This document shows, in pieces, positions 9,903 through 19,440 of a stretch of 64,000 nucleotides of DNA. The DNA is from Buddleja alternifolia. Lineage: Eukaryota > Streptophyta > Magnoliopsida > Lamiales > Scrophulariaceae. Location of the stretch: assembly GCA_019426215.1 (NCBI GenBank), contig CM033393.1, positions 49,416,645 through 49,480,644 of the forward strand. The letters are read 5' to 3'. Numbering within the stretch: position 1 is the stretch's first letter; the number at the start of each line of letters is the position of its first letter. A program made the position numbers and the translations under genes. Below the pieces are notes generated by a model. It did no database searches. It was not told where the DNA came from and worked only from the letters and a program-made list of their open reading frames with translations.

Positions 9903-11863
9903 TTTGTTATTTTTGTTATTTATTTTTTAACCCTTAACTTTAACAAATGAAGAAAGATTCCATCCTGTTCGAAATGTGTCGGACACGCCAACAACCGTGT
10001 CAACACAATGTTTATATCGTCTCCTTGCCGTGTCAGAATTTTTATTTAACCTTTGAACACATCATTTGACATATTGAACACATGTAACAGTCGTGTCTGC
10101 TATGTTCTTATCCTCCACATATCCGACACGATAAGAATATTTTCTCGAAGCGTGTATAAAATATATTCCTCTCAATGATGGGTTACCTTTTTGACTTTCA
10201 CTCAATTCTGTTGGCGAATGGCTTCACTCTTTCAATTCATGCAATATGGCTAAACGTTCCCATTAATTTGCACTTTTATCGACTAGGTCTAGGTGAAAGT
10301 ATTGCTGTCTCAAAGAACTCAACCGAGTTTAAAAGTGCCATTTTCTAAATATGCCTACTATTTCATTCAACCTTCCAATTTTGGAGCCGTAACTTTTCCA
10401 AGTTTTGCTTAGTGAATTTTTATGCAAATTAATAGAATTAAAAAATAAAAATATTGAAGGAATCATGCTTGCACTAGCCCTTGGTAATAAGGAACTAGAG
10501 ATGGAATTAAATCAATTAAATTAATGTAAATTATAGTGGCTAATTAATACTATGTGCTCCTAGAAATTAACTTTTACTATATGTATAGTTTTTGGATCGT
10601 TTTACACCTCTCTTTATATCTGTTCGCAATTTTTTTACTTTCCAAAAAATATATTCGTTCATACTCAAAACTATGAATAAGGCGTACTCGACGTTAATAG
10701 ATTGGACATGTACCCAAACAAAATTAACATATACCTAATGGTTTGTTCCCTCCATACTTGATTACCTAACCTAAGCACTTTGTTGTTATCCATGGCACAT
10801 GAGAGTAAATGGAGCATGGTTTTGGAGGAGCACGTTTTTGAGTGTTTTTTCATTCCTCTTTGTTCATTACCAGAAATATGATCTCATTTTCACTTAATGT
10901 TCCAGCAATTTTACACGTCATCATGCACTTCCAATACTTTCACAATATTTCATTTTACAATTCACATTTTAACTAACAATTGTTAAATGTTTATTTAATT
11001 TAATCAAACATTTTATACACCAGAGGTGTATATACGTATATGTGATATATTCAGAATAAATGACATGAAATTGACTGTATTAAGGAAAGTTTAAAGAGAA
11101 GAAAAGAAAAGAAAATTAAATGGAGATGATTTAGTTAATCAATCTAGAGTCAAAACATTATTAACCAAGTATACATTCTTTCCTTGGGTTCTTTATCAGT
11201 CAGTTCAATTGCTTCATGTTTGAAACGAAAAAGATTTCCATTCTCTTCTTTATACTGTTTCTTGTTCTTTTTAATTTCATAAACAGATTTAAATTTTTCT
11301 CCTTAATTGTACATATTTCTGGATTCACAATATATAAATTGATACACAGAACTGATATAATTTTATCTTTGAGCATTAAGAAAATAAACAATTTCAAGTC
11401 TACAACTCATGAAATTAAAAAAGGAGTTATAAATCCCTTTTGAGGGGAAATCAAGGTCCAATATGTCCGGTTAAAATATGGAAGTAGAAGATCAATTACA
11501 GAAACATTTACATTAATTAATTCTCGTACTTGAAATTAAGAATGAGAAATTTACATCATAGTGTTTTCCATGCATTTATAAAACCTCACACTGCATTACT
11601 ATAAATTAATTCTTTCCAAACATAAACACAATACAATATTTAATTTACAGCGCTTCATCAAACAATAGAATTAGAAACTCGTTCAATTCGATGAATTCCT
11701 TTTTCCCATAAAAGAACAAAAACCCAATAATTCAAAGGCCTAACTTTTCATCATATCAACTGGCATGCACACTGATCATTAATTCACCAAACTTACACAC
11801 ACAAACACACACTGAACATACACAAAACACACTCATGTCATGTCCATCAACACAGCTTACTCT
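9903..11863. other. Intergenic between CACTA and MINI ZINC FINGER gene
   Basis: Contains GTGTCGGACACG-type repeat motifs from about 9965 to 10140 (see the 138-322 repeat). Beyond that it is AT-rich and I see no gene. The part next to 11864 is the likely 3' untranslated region of the minus-strand zinc finger gene. Short open frames at 10671-10853 and 11200-11443 lack recognisable features. Confidence 0.6.
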
Positions 11864-12151
11864 CTATGTGTTGTTCGAAGTTGAAGAGGAGCCACAAACA
11901 ACCTCGTCGGCCACCTCCCTCCGGTGGAAGTTCCGGTGGCAGCCACAGGCGGCGCAAGTGAGCTCGTCGCCGGATCCCTCCCCCCCACACGGCATGAATT
12001 CCCTGCAACCGTCCACAGCGTATCCTCCTACATTCGCGGCGTGATTCTTTTGGCACTCTCCATATCTCACAGTTCTCACCGTAGAAGATGAATTTGTAGA
12101 GTTCCTGGAATACTGATCATCTCTCTTCAAAACCACTAGACGTTTCTTCAT
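11864..12151 (-). CDS. MIF: MINI ZINC FINGER (MIF) protein
   Basis: Complete 95-residue protein: an N-terminal basic stretch ([10 protein letters not shown]), a Ser/Asn/Thr linker, then the zinc-finger domain shared with ZF-HD proteins, with [28 protein letters not shown] and [17 protein letters not shown]. All Cys and His residues expected for the finger are present. The length is typical of MIF proteins, which lack the homeodomain. Known members dimerise with ZF-HD proteins and keep them from acting, with roles in hormone response and floral meristem termination; that function is from the family. The CDS has one exon. Just upstream of the ATG the minus strand reads TTTAACAG, and CTTTCTCAG lies further up, so a leader intron is plausible. 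A TATA box lies about 150 bp upstream. Confidence 0.95.
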   Translation of the reverse strand: MKKRLVVLKRDDQYSRNSTNSSSTVRTVRYGECQKNHAANVGGYAVDGCREFMPCGGEGSGDELTCAACGCHRNFHRREVADEVVCGSSSTSNNT

Positions 12152-12299
12152 CTGTTAAATTCGTTTAAGGATCTGTCTTATTGATGTAAAGATTGTAATA
12201 AGATGTTAAAGATGGCACTGAAATTAAAACCTGAGAAAGAAGGTGAAAGCTAGCTAGGTCTTCATTTGGTGCACAGCCAAACCCTAACCCTAGTAGACT

Positions 12300-12307
12300 T
12301 ATTTATA
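12300..12307 (-). promoter_or_regulatory. TATA box of the MIF gene
   Basis: TATAAATA on the minus strand within GGTGTATAAATAAG, about 150 bp upstream of the MIF start codon, directly before a long AT microsatellite (about 12315-12352). It is the best TATA match in the upstream region. Confidence 0.55.
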
Positions 12308-12311
12308 CACC

Positions 12312-12314
<3 letters not shown>

Positions 12315-12352
<38 letters not shown>
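12315..12352. repeat. (AT)n microsatellite
   Basis: About 18 AT dinucleotides immediately upstream of the putative MIF TATA box; likely length-variable. Confidence 0.95.
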
Positions 12353-12358
<6 letters not shown>

Positions 12359-12693
12359 TTGTATTCTTTTAATGATATTTCTTTTTAGCTGAAATGCTTA
12401 AAGTTTAAGGAAATAAAAGATTGCTTTAAACACCGCTTAAGGTGCACACCAGTCTATTGAGTCCCAAAAATTATCGCTCATATTTTTCTGAAAATTAGTT
12501 ATTGTTCATTTTGTTAAAATACAAACTCAAATTATTTAATTGTTGAACAATTTATTGTATTCGTCTTTTGACGATACCAAAGGCGAAGCTGATTTTTTTT
12601 TTAGTAAATCAATTACATGATACATGTCATGAATATTTAACCAACAAATTAGTATGAAAATAGAGAAAGGTCCACACAGCGTCAGTGGGAATC

Positions 12694-13110
12694 CACTACA
12701 AAAAACTAATACATTGGTGGTAAAATATCAAGTAACAATGACAAAATTATCAATAATTATAAGTTTTTAGTGATAATAATCTTTGTTTTGTCACAATAAA
12801 GTTCCATGTGTGACAATATTTGTGCAGAAATTGATACTTTTGATAATTAATAACAAAAAAGTTGTTGTCATTATTGGGAGTTAGTGACACACCTATAGTG
12901 ACAAAAATTACAGTCGTTACTTTATTTGTATTGTCACTAAATTATCACTATACATGTATCACTAATTGTCAATAGTGACAGTTTTAAAAAAACTTTTGTC
13001 ACTAAAAATCTTTACGATGACAAAACAAAAACTAATGTCACTCATTATATATATTTAGTATGACATTATCATTTCAAATTTTGTCACTAATATTACTTTT
13101 TGTTATAGTG
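12694..13110. mobile_element. CACTA-type MITE
   Basis: A 417-bp non-coding element. The ends read CACTACAAAAAACTAAT and, from the other side, CACTATAACAAAAAGTAAT. The interior has many copies of GTGACAAAA and TTGTCACTA in both orientations, like subterminal repeats. The flanks are ATC and TTC, so the 3-bp target duplication is imperfect. It lies about 540 bp upstream of the MIF coding region. Its subterminal motif differs from that of the large CACTA, so it belongs to another family. Confidence 0.75.
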
Positions 13111-13760
13111 TTCGAACTCAAAACCTCTAATATCTTGGAGTCTCGGCTTCGTTAGCATCAACGTCAAGTTATTGCATGTTAAAAAACAATCAAATTCATT
13201 GGTCGATAACTTGTACCAGTAGACACATAATTTTGGGCTAAGCAAGTATAATTTGTAATTGATACGTACATTTTGTCTTGAATTTGGTAAAATCCTGTCA
13301 AATGGTCGTTGTGAATTGATGGCACAACTTCCTAACAACTACTTAATTAGCTTACGATGGAAAGGATTTGCCTCTTGTGCATCGCAGAACCCTTTATTGA
13401 TGGAGAGCTTTATTTCTTGATTAGCCAAAAAGTTTGATTTATTAGTTTGTTTAGAATGACCAGCTAAGATTGCTTTAAAACCTAATATTCTGTGGCCCCT
13501 ATACTAAAGCTAGCTAAAGGTTTCATCGTGCATTTCAAATTTTTATTCCAAAGTAAGATATTATTGTATTTTATTTTATATCTTGCTACGATATATATTT
13601 AATTCATACCAATTTTATTTCTTACGATTTTTTAAATAAATATCTTATACATAAATCAATGAAATAAAATTCAAAATTAAACATTATTGCACAAAAGGAT
13701 CTGAACTGTTCGTTGCCAGGAATATATGTGGATTTGATAAATAAACCTGCCAAAACTGTA
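13111..13760. other. Intergenic between MITE and MULE
   Basis: No gene is seen. The start (TTCGAACTCAAAACCTCTAA, then CTTGGAGTCTCGGCTTCG) resembles a stretch at about 32305-32350, suggesting a dispersed repeat. The last ten bases, 13751-13760 (CAAAACTGTA), are the left target duplication of the MULE. Confidence 0.5.
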
Positions 13761-14032
13761 GGATTTTTTAAATAAATAACATAGTTTTTAATAATTTTTT
13801 TAAAAATAATATACAAAATATTAGTAATTCGAAAATAGCAGGATACGCCAATTGGAATGGCGTATCCAGGTGGATACGCCATTCCAATTGGCGTAGCGTC
13901 TAATATATATAATTTTTTTTTATTTCGCAGCATTTTTTATTTTATTTTCCGTTGTGTCTGGATATGCCATTAAGATTGGCGTATCCAGACAGATATGTCA
14001 GGTTACGCCATTCTTAATGGCGTATCCTGACA
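13761..14032 (+). repeat. MULE left terminal inverted repeat
   Basis: Matches the complement of 23068-23367. It includes the palindromes ATACGCCAATTGGAATGGCG/CGCCATTCCAATTGGCG and GGATAYGCCATTAAGATTGG/CGCCATTCTTAATGGCG. The right TIR carries one extra palindromic unit of this type. Confidence 0.95.
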
Positions 14033-14517
14033 CGTTATAACATAAATATTAGTTTAAATGTTAATCTTTGAGTTTATGGTTTATATATTTATTGCATTCT
14101 AATTTTAGGTGTAAATTATGTTAGGTATAATATCGAAATTAATGTTTAGGGTATGAACTTTAAATTAATTATATAGTTTTTATTATGTACTTAGCTTTGG
14201 AATGTAGTTGTTTTTAGGGTATGAACTTTGATTTAATTATTTAGTTTTTATTTTGTATTTAGATTTTAAATGTAGTTGGTTTTAGGGTATGTACTTTGAT
14301 TTAATTATGTAGTTTTTATTTTGTACTTAGATTTTCAATGTAGTTGTTTTTAGGATTTGAACTTTGATATAATATTTTAGGTAAAATGTATAATTTTTTA
14401 CTCATAATTTTGAGATGTAATATTGAATTTAGTGTTTATAAATGATATTTTTAGATTTTTTTACAAGGTATAATTTTTGTTTTCGCGCTATAAATTAATA
14501 ATGTATATTTTGCAGAA

Positions 14518-17357
14518 ATGTCTAGGCAGAACTTAGTTGATGTTTGCATATTTTTGGATGGACAAATAATTGAAGATGCGAACTATATGTTGAGTTATAG
14601 TGTTCCAGCAACAACGTACATGAGAATATCTCGTTCGATCACATTTGTTGAATTGGTGAATAAGGTATATGAGAGTACAGGAATTAATCCGAATGAATTC
14701 TCGTTAAAAGTTTTTTCGAAGTACTCCTTTGAGGATAGAAATTTGCTCAGGCAGAGAGCTATGGTGGTAAAAAATGATGGTGATTTAAGTTCTTTCTTGG
14801 ATCCTTATACTGGTGTTAGTACAATGGATCTTTATATTCAAAAAGAGCCAATACAATCTCAGGGTCGATACACATCGCTGTTAACACAGATGACGTCGTA
14901 TCAGCCAACCGAATTCTCACCATTTTGTGCTCAACCACTCTTACCAGATTTAAATGTCAGTAGTTATCCGAATGACGATATCTATGCAGGTAATTTTTAT
15001 TTTTATATTTGCTTTGTATCATCATACTTTTAAATAAATGTTATAATTGTGTTAATTTTTTTTATGAGAAGTTTTAATTGTATCACTTTTTGATAGTTTT
15101 TCTTTATTATGATTATCTTTTTAGGATGTTCTACATCGGGTAATGCTTTTGGAGGTGTTGAAAATGTGTCAAATTTCCCTTTGGCCGCTCATGGCTCAGG
15201 GAGTTATGCAATGGATGATGAAGATGAAGGTAATAATGAATCGTCTATACATTTGCATAATTTTAGTGTCCTATTTTATTTTATTCTTTATAATTGCATT
15301 ATATGAATATGAATTATAACAAACCTTAATTTAATTTCAATTTTTTGTACATGTAGGTCTGTCTCCTCACAGTCATCACGAGTTTGGGCATTTTGACGAA
15401 GGCAACTATAGTGCTCATTTTTTTCATCATGGAGGGGCGAGCAGTTCGATACCACCTCCAAACGATCAGTTTGAGGATGAGAATGACAGTGCTTGTCGAA
15501 ATTCGCTTGATGGGCTTTCAAACTCGGACTTAGAGGCACATATCAACAACGATCCGAATTATGAGGAAAATGTTGAGGAAGATGTTCCTCGAACAGAGAA
15601 TCAACCACGACTTCATCCTGTGCTCCCATTCTACTCTACATCATATGAAGAATTACAAGGAGACTCATTAAATCGGCCACGTGAAGTTGGGGATATGACT
15701 TATGATTATCAGATAGACAATCTTGGTTTGGGATTAACATTTGAGAACAAAGAAAATTTGCAAAGAGCGGTGAAAGACTACCACGTAACACATGAGAAAC
15801 GAGAGTTTACGGTGCAAATCAGTAACCCGACCACTTATGTTGTTGTATGCAAACACAAAAACGAAAGAGAAGGGTGCAAGTTTAGACTTCGAGCTCATTT
15901 TAGCCAGATTACACATTATTGGATGATATCAAAATATAAAGGGCCACATGAGTGTATGTTTGAAAATGTGGACAAAAACCACCATAATTTGGACATGAAT
16001 CTGATTGCCAACGAACTTCTGGGACAAGTTCAAATTGGTCCGTCAATTAAGGTTGCACGAATAGTTCAAATGGTAAATGATAAATGGAAATGCCAGATTT
16101 TGTATGGCAAGGCTTGACACAGCTTGCAACGTGCAAATGAGATTGTATATGGGACTTGGGAGAATTCCGTTCCACTGTTACCTAAGTTCTTAGGAGATAT
16201 ACAGAAGTGAAATCCGGGCACGGTTGTTGAATGGAAACACAAAAACATCTATCAAAATCCAAAAATGTTTATGTATGTGTTTTGGGCATTCAAGCCGTGT
16301 ATAGATGGATTCTAACATTGTCGGAGAGTTATTTGCGTTGATGGGACACATCTATAAGCACGCTACAAGGGTAAATTATTGATCACAACGACTCTTGATG
16401 GAAATAATCAGATTTTATCTCTTGCATTTGTAATTGTTGACAATGAGTCGAACGACTCGTGGTTGTGGTTTCTGTAATTGGTGAGTAAACATTTTATTCG
16501 AAGGAACGAAGGTGTGTGCCTTATTTTTTATCGTCACCACGGTATACGGTGTGCTTCTGAGCTTGTACCCGCCTTTTGCCCCCCTCATGGAGCTCATCGA
16601 TATTGCCTACGACATGTGTTATCAGGCAGACATGACACATAGTATTTCAAAGTTCGATAAAATCATGCAGGATATCCGACAAAAGGAGGAAGAGGCTTTC
16701 ATTTATCTTAGCAGAATTCCATTTGAAAAGTGGACACTTGCACACGATGGAGGGGTGCGCGAAGACATTATGACAACAAATATGGGAGAGAGCTTAAATG
16801 GTGTTTTGAAAGGTGTTCGTCATCTACCGCCCACTGCGATTGTGGAATGCACATTTCATCGGTGTGTCGATTATTTTTATAAGCGACACCGAGATGCCTT
16901 GACAATGGGGGGGGATTCGGGGTTGACATTGTATGCTTACAATATATACTCGGAATCACAGAAAGCATCCGAGACACACACTGTCAGGCACTTTGATCAT
17001 CTTGACGAAACTGGTCAAGTTTACACCAAAGCGCAGCTCGGATATCGTTCTCTAAAGTATGTCGTTGACATAAAGAGAAAATATTGTTCTTGTGGAAGAT
17101 GGACCACACACAAAATTTCATGCTCACATGCGATTGCGTTATGTGTCAATTTGCACAAAAGGTCGATCCCGTTGGTTGAAAAGTATTATAGGGCAAGTGA
17201 GTATTTACAAACATATCAAGCAAAAATTTTCCTTTTGCATGAGGCTCATTTTTGGAATGTACCTAATTTTGAGTTGGTCCATGACCCTCTATCGAAGATA
17301 CAGCGACGAGTAGGCAGAAATGTGACTACTCGAATTCCCAATGAGATGGATTGGTAG
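14518..17357 (+). pseudogene. MURA-type MULE transposase, decayed
   Basis: Three exons: 14518-14989, 15125-15229 and 15357-17357, with GT/AG borders and matching phases. The N-terminus (MSRQNLVDVCIFLDGQ) is the usual globular region of plant MULE transposases. It is followed by an acidic/His linker, a MuDR DNA-binding domain (LGLTFENKENLQRAVKDYHV, CKHKNEREGCKFRLR, ISKYKGPHECM), the MULE catalytic domain (CVDGTHL, YKGKLLITTLDGNNQ, LAFVIVDNES, HRYCLRHV, TTNMGESLNGVLKG) and a SWIM zinc finger (YCSCGRWTTHKISCSH). Five in-frame stops lie at 16115, 16208, 16313, 16355 and 16475. The first two replace an expected Trp, consistent with TGG to TGA transitions. A frame change with loss of about 20 residues follows HRYCLRHV near 16625-16650. 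The conserved SDRH motif reads FYRHH, so a catalytic Asp is missing. It is clearly non-functional. Confidence 0.93.
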
Positions 17358-17756
17358 TTATGTATTGCAATCGAGCATTGATATGTATGTGTTGGATAAT
17401 GAGATATTTATTTTGACCGTATTTGTTGCAATATTTTTGCTCGCATTTGGCTTGTTTCTGTACATTTATTGGCTACGACTTGAACATAGAAATTGTAGGT
17501 GATGTTATGAACTTCATGTGACGATGAGATTTGGCTCGTTTTGATGCCCGAGTGAGGATATATGGCCATGTGAAGAGGCATGTTGAAATACTTTATTGAA
17601 ATTACAATACAATAAAAAACTCATGTGAAATACTTTATTGAAATTATGATACAATACAAAGCTTCATTTACTTTACTCATCTTCATCTGACATGTAGTAG
17701 TCTGATCTGTAAGTAGGATGAGTCAAAACATTTCGTATTTCACGACGTGTGAGTCT
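17358..17756. other. Spacer between MURA and small ORF 1
   Basis: AT-rich sequence after the MURA stop. It holds a short imperfect duplication (GAAATACTTTATTGAAATTA at about 17586 and 17627) and is probably the 3' untranslated region of both convergent genes. No other feature is seen. Confidence 0.5.
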
Positions 17757-18098
17757 CTAGCCTCGTGCAAATACAAGTTCTTCCGCAAGTTCAAGCATGT
17801 GATATCTACAACGACGTAAAATCATCCTGTTGTCTTCGATTCTTATCCGTGAAACAGCCCTTCTACAATTTGCTTCACCATTCCTTGGCATCGTTAAGGA
17901 TCTACGTCGTGGAATTGGCACGCCAAGTCTTCGAAGATCATTAACCAACTCTTCAGATTCGAGCACTCGATGAGACCATTCCCTTCTGAGCCCACAATAA
18001 TACTCAACAGGGTCATCATTTATACATGCCTCGTAGTCATCATTTTTTTCTACTAATAACCATGTTTGTCGATGCCTAGAGCTGTTATTATCTCCCAT
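17757..18098 (-). CDS. MULE-borne small ORF 1, paralogue of ORF 2
   Basis: An uninterrupted 113-residue frame starting MGDNNSSRHRQTWLLVEK. It aligns without gaps over about 73 residues with the ORF at 18735-19190: shared EW-H-V-E, LV-D-R, PRRR, MPR, RIR-E-NRM. My hand count gives about 27 identities in 73. Predicted character: soluble, charged, helix-rich, basic centre, no signal peptide or membrane segment. I do not recognise the family. It is transcribed away from ORF 2, with a TATA-like site at 18174-18182. Staying open while MURA and PMD are broken could mean it decayed less, or simply that it is short. Confidence 0.6.
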   Translation of the reverse strand: MGDNNSSRHRQTWLLVEKNDDYEACINDDPVEYYCGLRREWSHRVLESEELVNDLRRLGVPIPRRRSLTMPRNGEANCRRAVSRIRIEDNRMILRRCRYHMLELAEELVFARG

Positions 18099-18173
18099 TT
18101 TTTGAGTTGAATTTGAAGATAATGAAATACCTGATGTGATTTTATGGTGTCGAGTCGGGATAATTTTTTCGTG

Positions 18174-18182
18174 TTATATATT
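18174..18182 (-). promoter_or_regulatory. Putative TATA box of small ORF 1
   Basis: AATATATAA on the minus strand, about 75 bp upstream of the ORF 1 start, at the edge of the tandem array. Confidence 0.4.
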
Positions 18183-18192
18183 CTACTAAATT

Positions 18193-18680
18193 TTTGTCTG
18201 CATTATCATCACGGATGCTTTCACGAGGCCTACTGTAGGCGATGGTGACGTTTCACTTTTAATTTTTATTTTTTTTTGTCAGCATTTCTACTGTAGACAA
18301 ACGCTTTCACGAGGCCTACTGTAGGCGATGGCGACGTTTCAACTTTCTTTTTTTTTAGTCAGCATTCCTACTGTTGAAAGATGCTTTCACGAGGCCTACT
18401 GTAGGTGATGGTGACATTTCACTTTTAATTTTTTTTTGGTCAGCATTCCTACAGTAGACAGACGCTTTCACGAGGCCTACTATAGGCGATGGCGACGTTT
18501 CAACTTTTTTTTTTTTTGGTCAGCATTCCTACTGTTGACAGATGCTTTCACGAGGCCTACTGTAGGTGTTGGTGACATTTCACTTTTAATTTATTTTTTT
18601 GGTCAGCATTCTTACTGTAGACAGACGCTTTCATGTGGCCTACTGTAGGCGATGACGACGTTTCAACTTTTTTTTTTGTC
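18193..18680. repeat. ~81-bp tandem array, dimeric (two alternating unit types)
   Basis: Six units; units 2 to 6 begin GTCAGCATT at 18278, 18358, 18439, 18519 and 18602, unit 1 is diverged at about 18196. Each has GCTTTCACGAGGCCTACTGT and the small palindrome CCTACTGTAGG. Units 1, 3 and 5 end with CATTTCACTTTTAATTT-like sequence; units 2, 4 and 6 end with GACGTTTCAACTTTTTT. The true period is therefore a dimer of about 162 bp, repeated three times. The array fills the space between the divergent starts of the two paralogous ORFs, so it may act as a shared bidirectional control region. Confidence 0.9.
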
Positions 18681-18687
18681 TGATGAG

Positions 18688-18695
18688 TATATATA
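18688..18695 (+). promoter_or_regulatory. Putative TATA box of small ORF 2
   Basis: TATATATA within GAGTATATATACAGAGGG, 40 bp upstream of the ORF 2 start codon and just after the last repeat unit. The spacing leaves only a short leader. Confidence 0.45.
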
Positions 18696-18734
18696 CAGAG
18701 GGCCTGGTTATCAATCTTATTAACAATAGTAAGA

Positions 18735-19190
18735 ATGAAGCCGTTTAGAGCCCCAAAATTAGTAACTCCTGGTGATATTTTTCGTGCCATGGGACGTAGT
18801 TGGCTTTTGGATGATGATTATTATTATTCATTGAATCTAAATCAGAGATATTCACAAGTATATTTGCAAATGATGGAAGATGAATGGCGTCATCAAGTGC
18901 AAGAACAAGACGGGCTTGTCACAGATTGTCGTCAACGTCAGATTTGTTGCCCGAGACGAAGAGCCATACTCATGCCTCGTGTAACGCCACAGGAGAAAAC
19001 TACAGCACTCAATAGGATACGTGAGGAGAATAACAGGATGGTTATGCATATGCAGCGTCTTAATTACCAAGAAATTTCTCGAGAATACGCCTTATGTGGT
19101 TACGTGCAAGAAGCAAGAGCCCGGCGGGAGCTTAGTGTAGGTCCTCAGTATCGGTCAGATATTGAAATGTCTGATGAGGAGAATAACTAG
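18735..19190 (+). CDS. MULE-borne small ORF 2, paralogue of ORF 1
   Basis: A 151-residue frame starting MKPFRAPKLVTPGDIFRAM. The central part (EWRHQVQEQ, CPRRRAILMPR, RIREENNRMVMHMQRL) is related to ORF 1, and the tail is acidic (SDIEMSDEENN). It has 20 extra residues at the N-terminus and a longer C-terminus than ORF 1. The pattern of regularly spaced charged residues suggests helices; no catalytic motif is visible. Function unknown. Neighbouring TATA and the repeat array support expression as a separate unit. Confidence 0.62.
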   Translation: MKPFRAPKLVTPGDIFRAMGRSWLLDDDYYYSLNLNQRYSQVYLQMMEDEWRHQVQEQDGLVTDCRQRQICCPRRRAILMPRVTPQEKTTALNRIREENNRMVMHMQRLNYQEISREYALCGYVQEARARRELSVGPQYRSDIEMSDEENN

Positions 19191-19440
19191 ATTACGTATT
19201 AGCTTTTATTTCATATTACTTCAAAGTCGTCTTACTTTCGTATGTTTTTCGCCTTCAAATAAAATAATTATGTTCGAAAATAGTTTCCTATAGTTCATTG
19301 GTCTATTTTTATTTTTGGCCTTTCAATTGAAAAATATAATATAAATATAAATATGCAAAAATATTACAAATTGCTACAAATTATGTTCGAAAAAGAAAAT
19401 CAAAAAATTATAAACTACAAATGAAAAGGACTATCTACTA

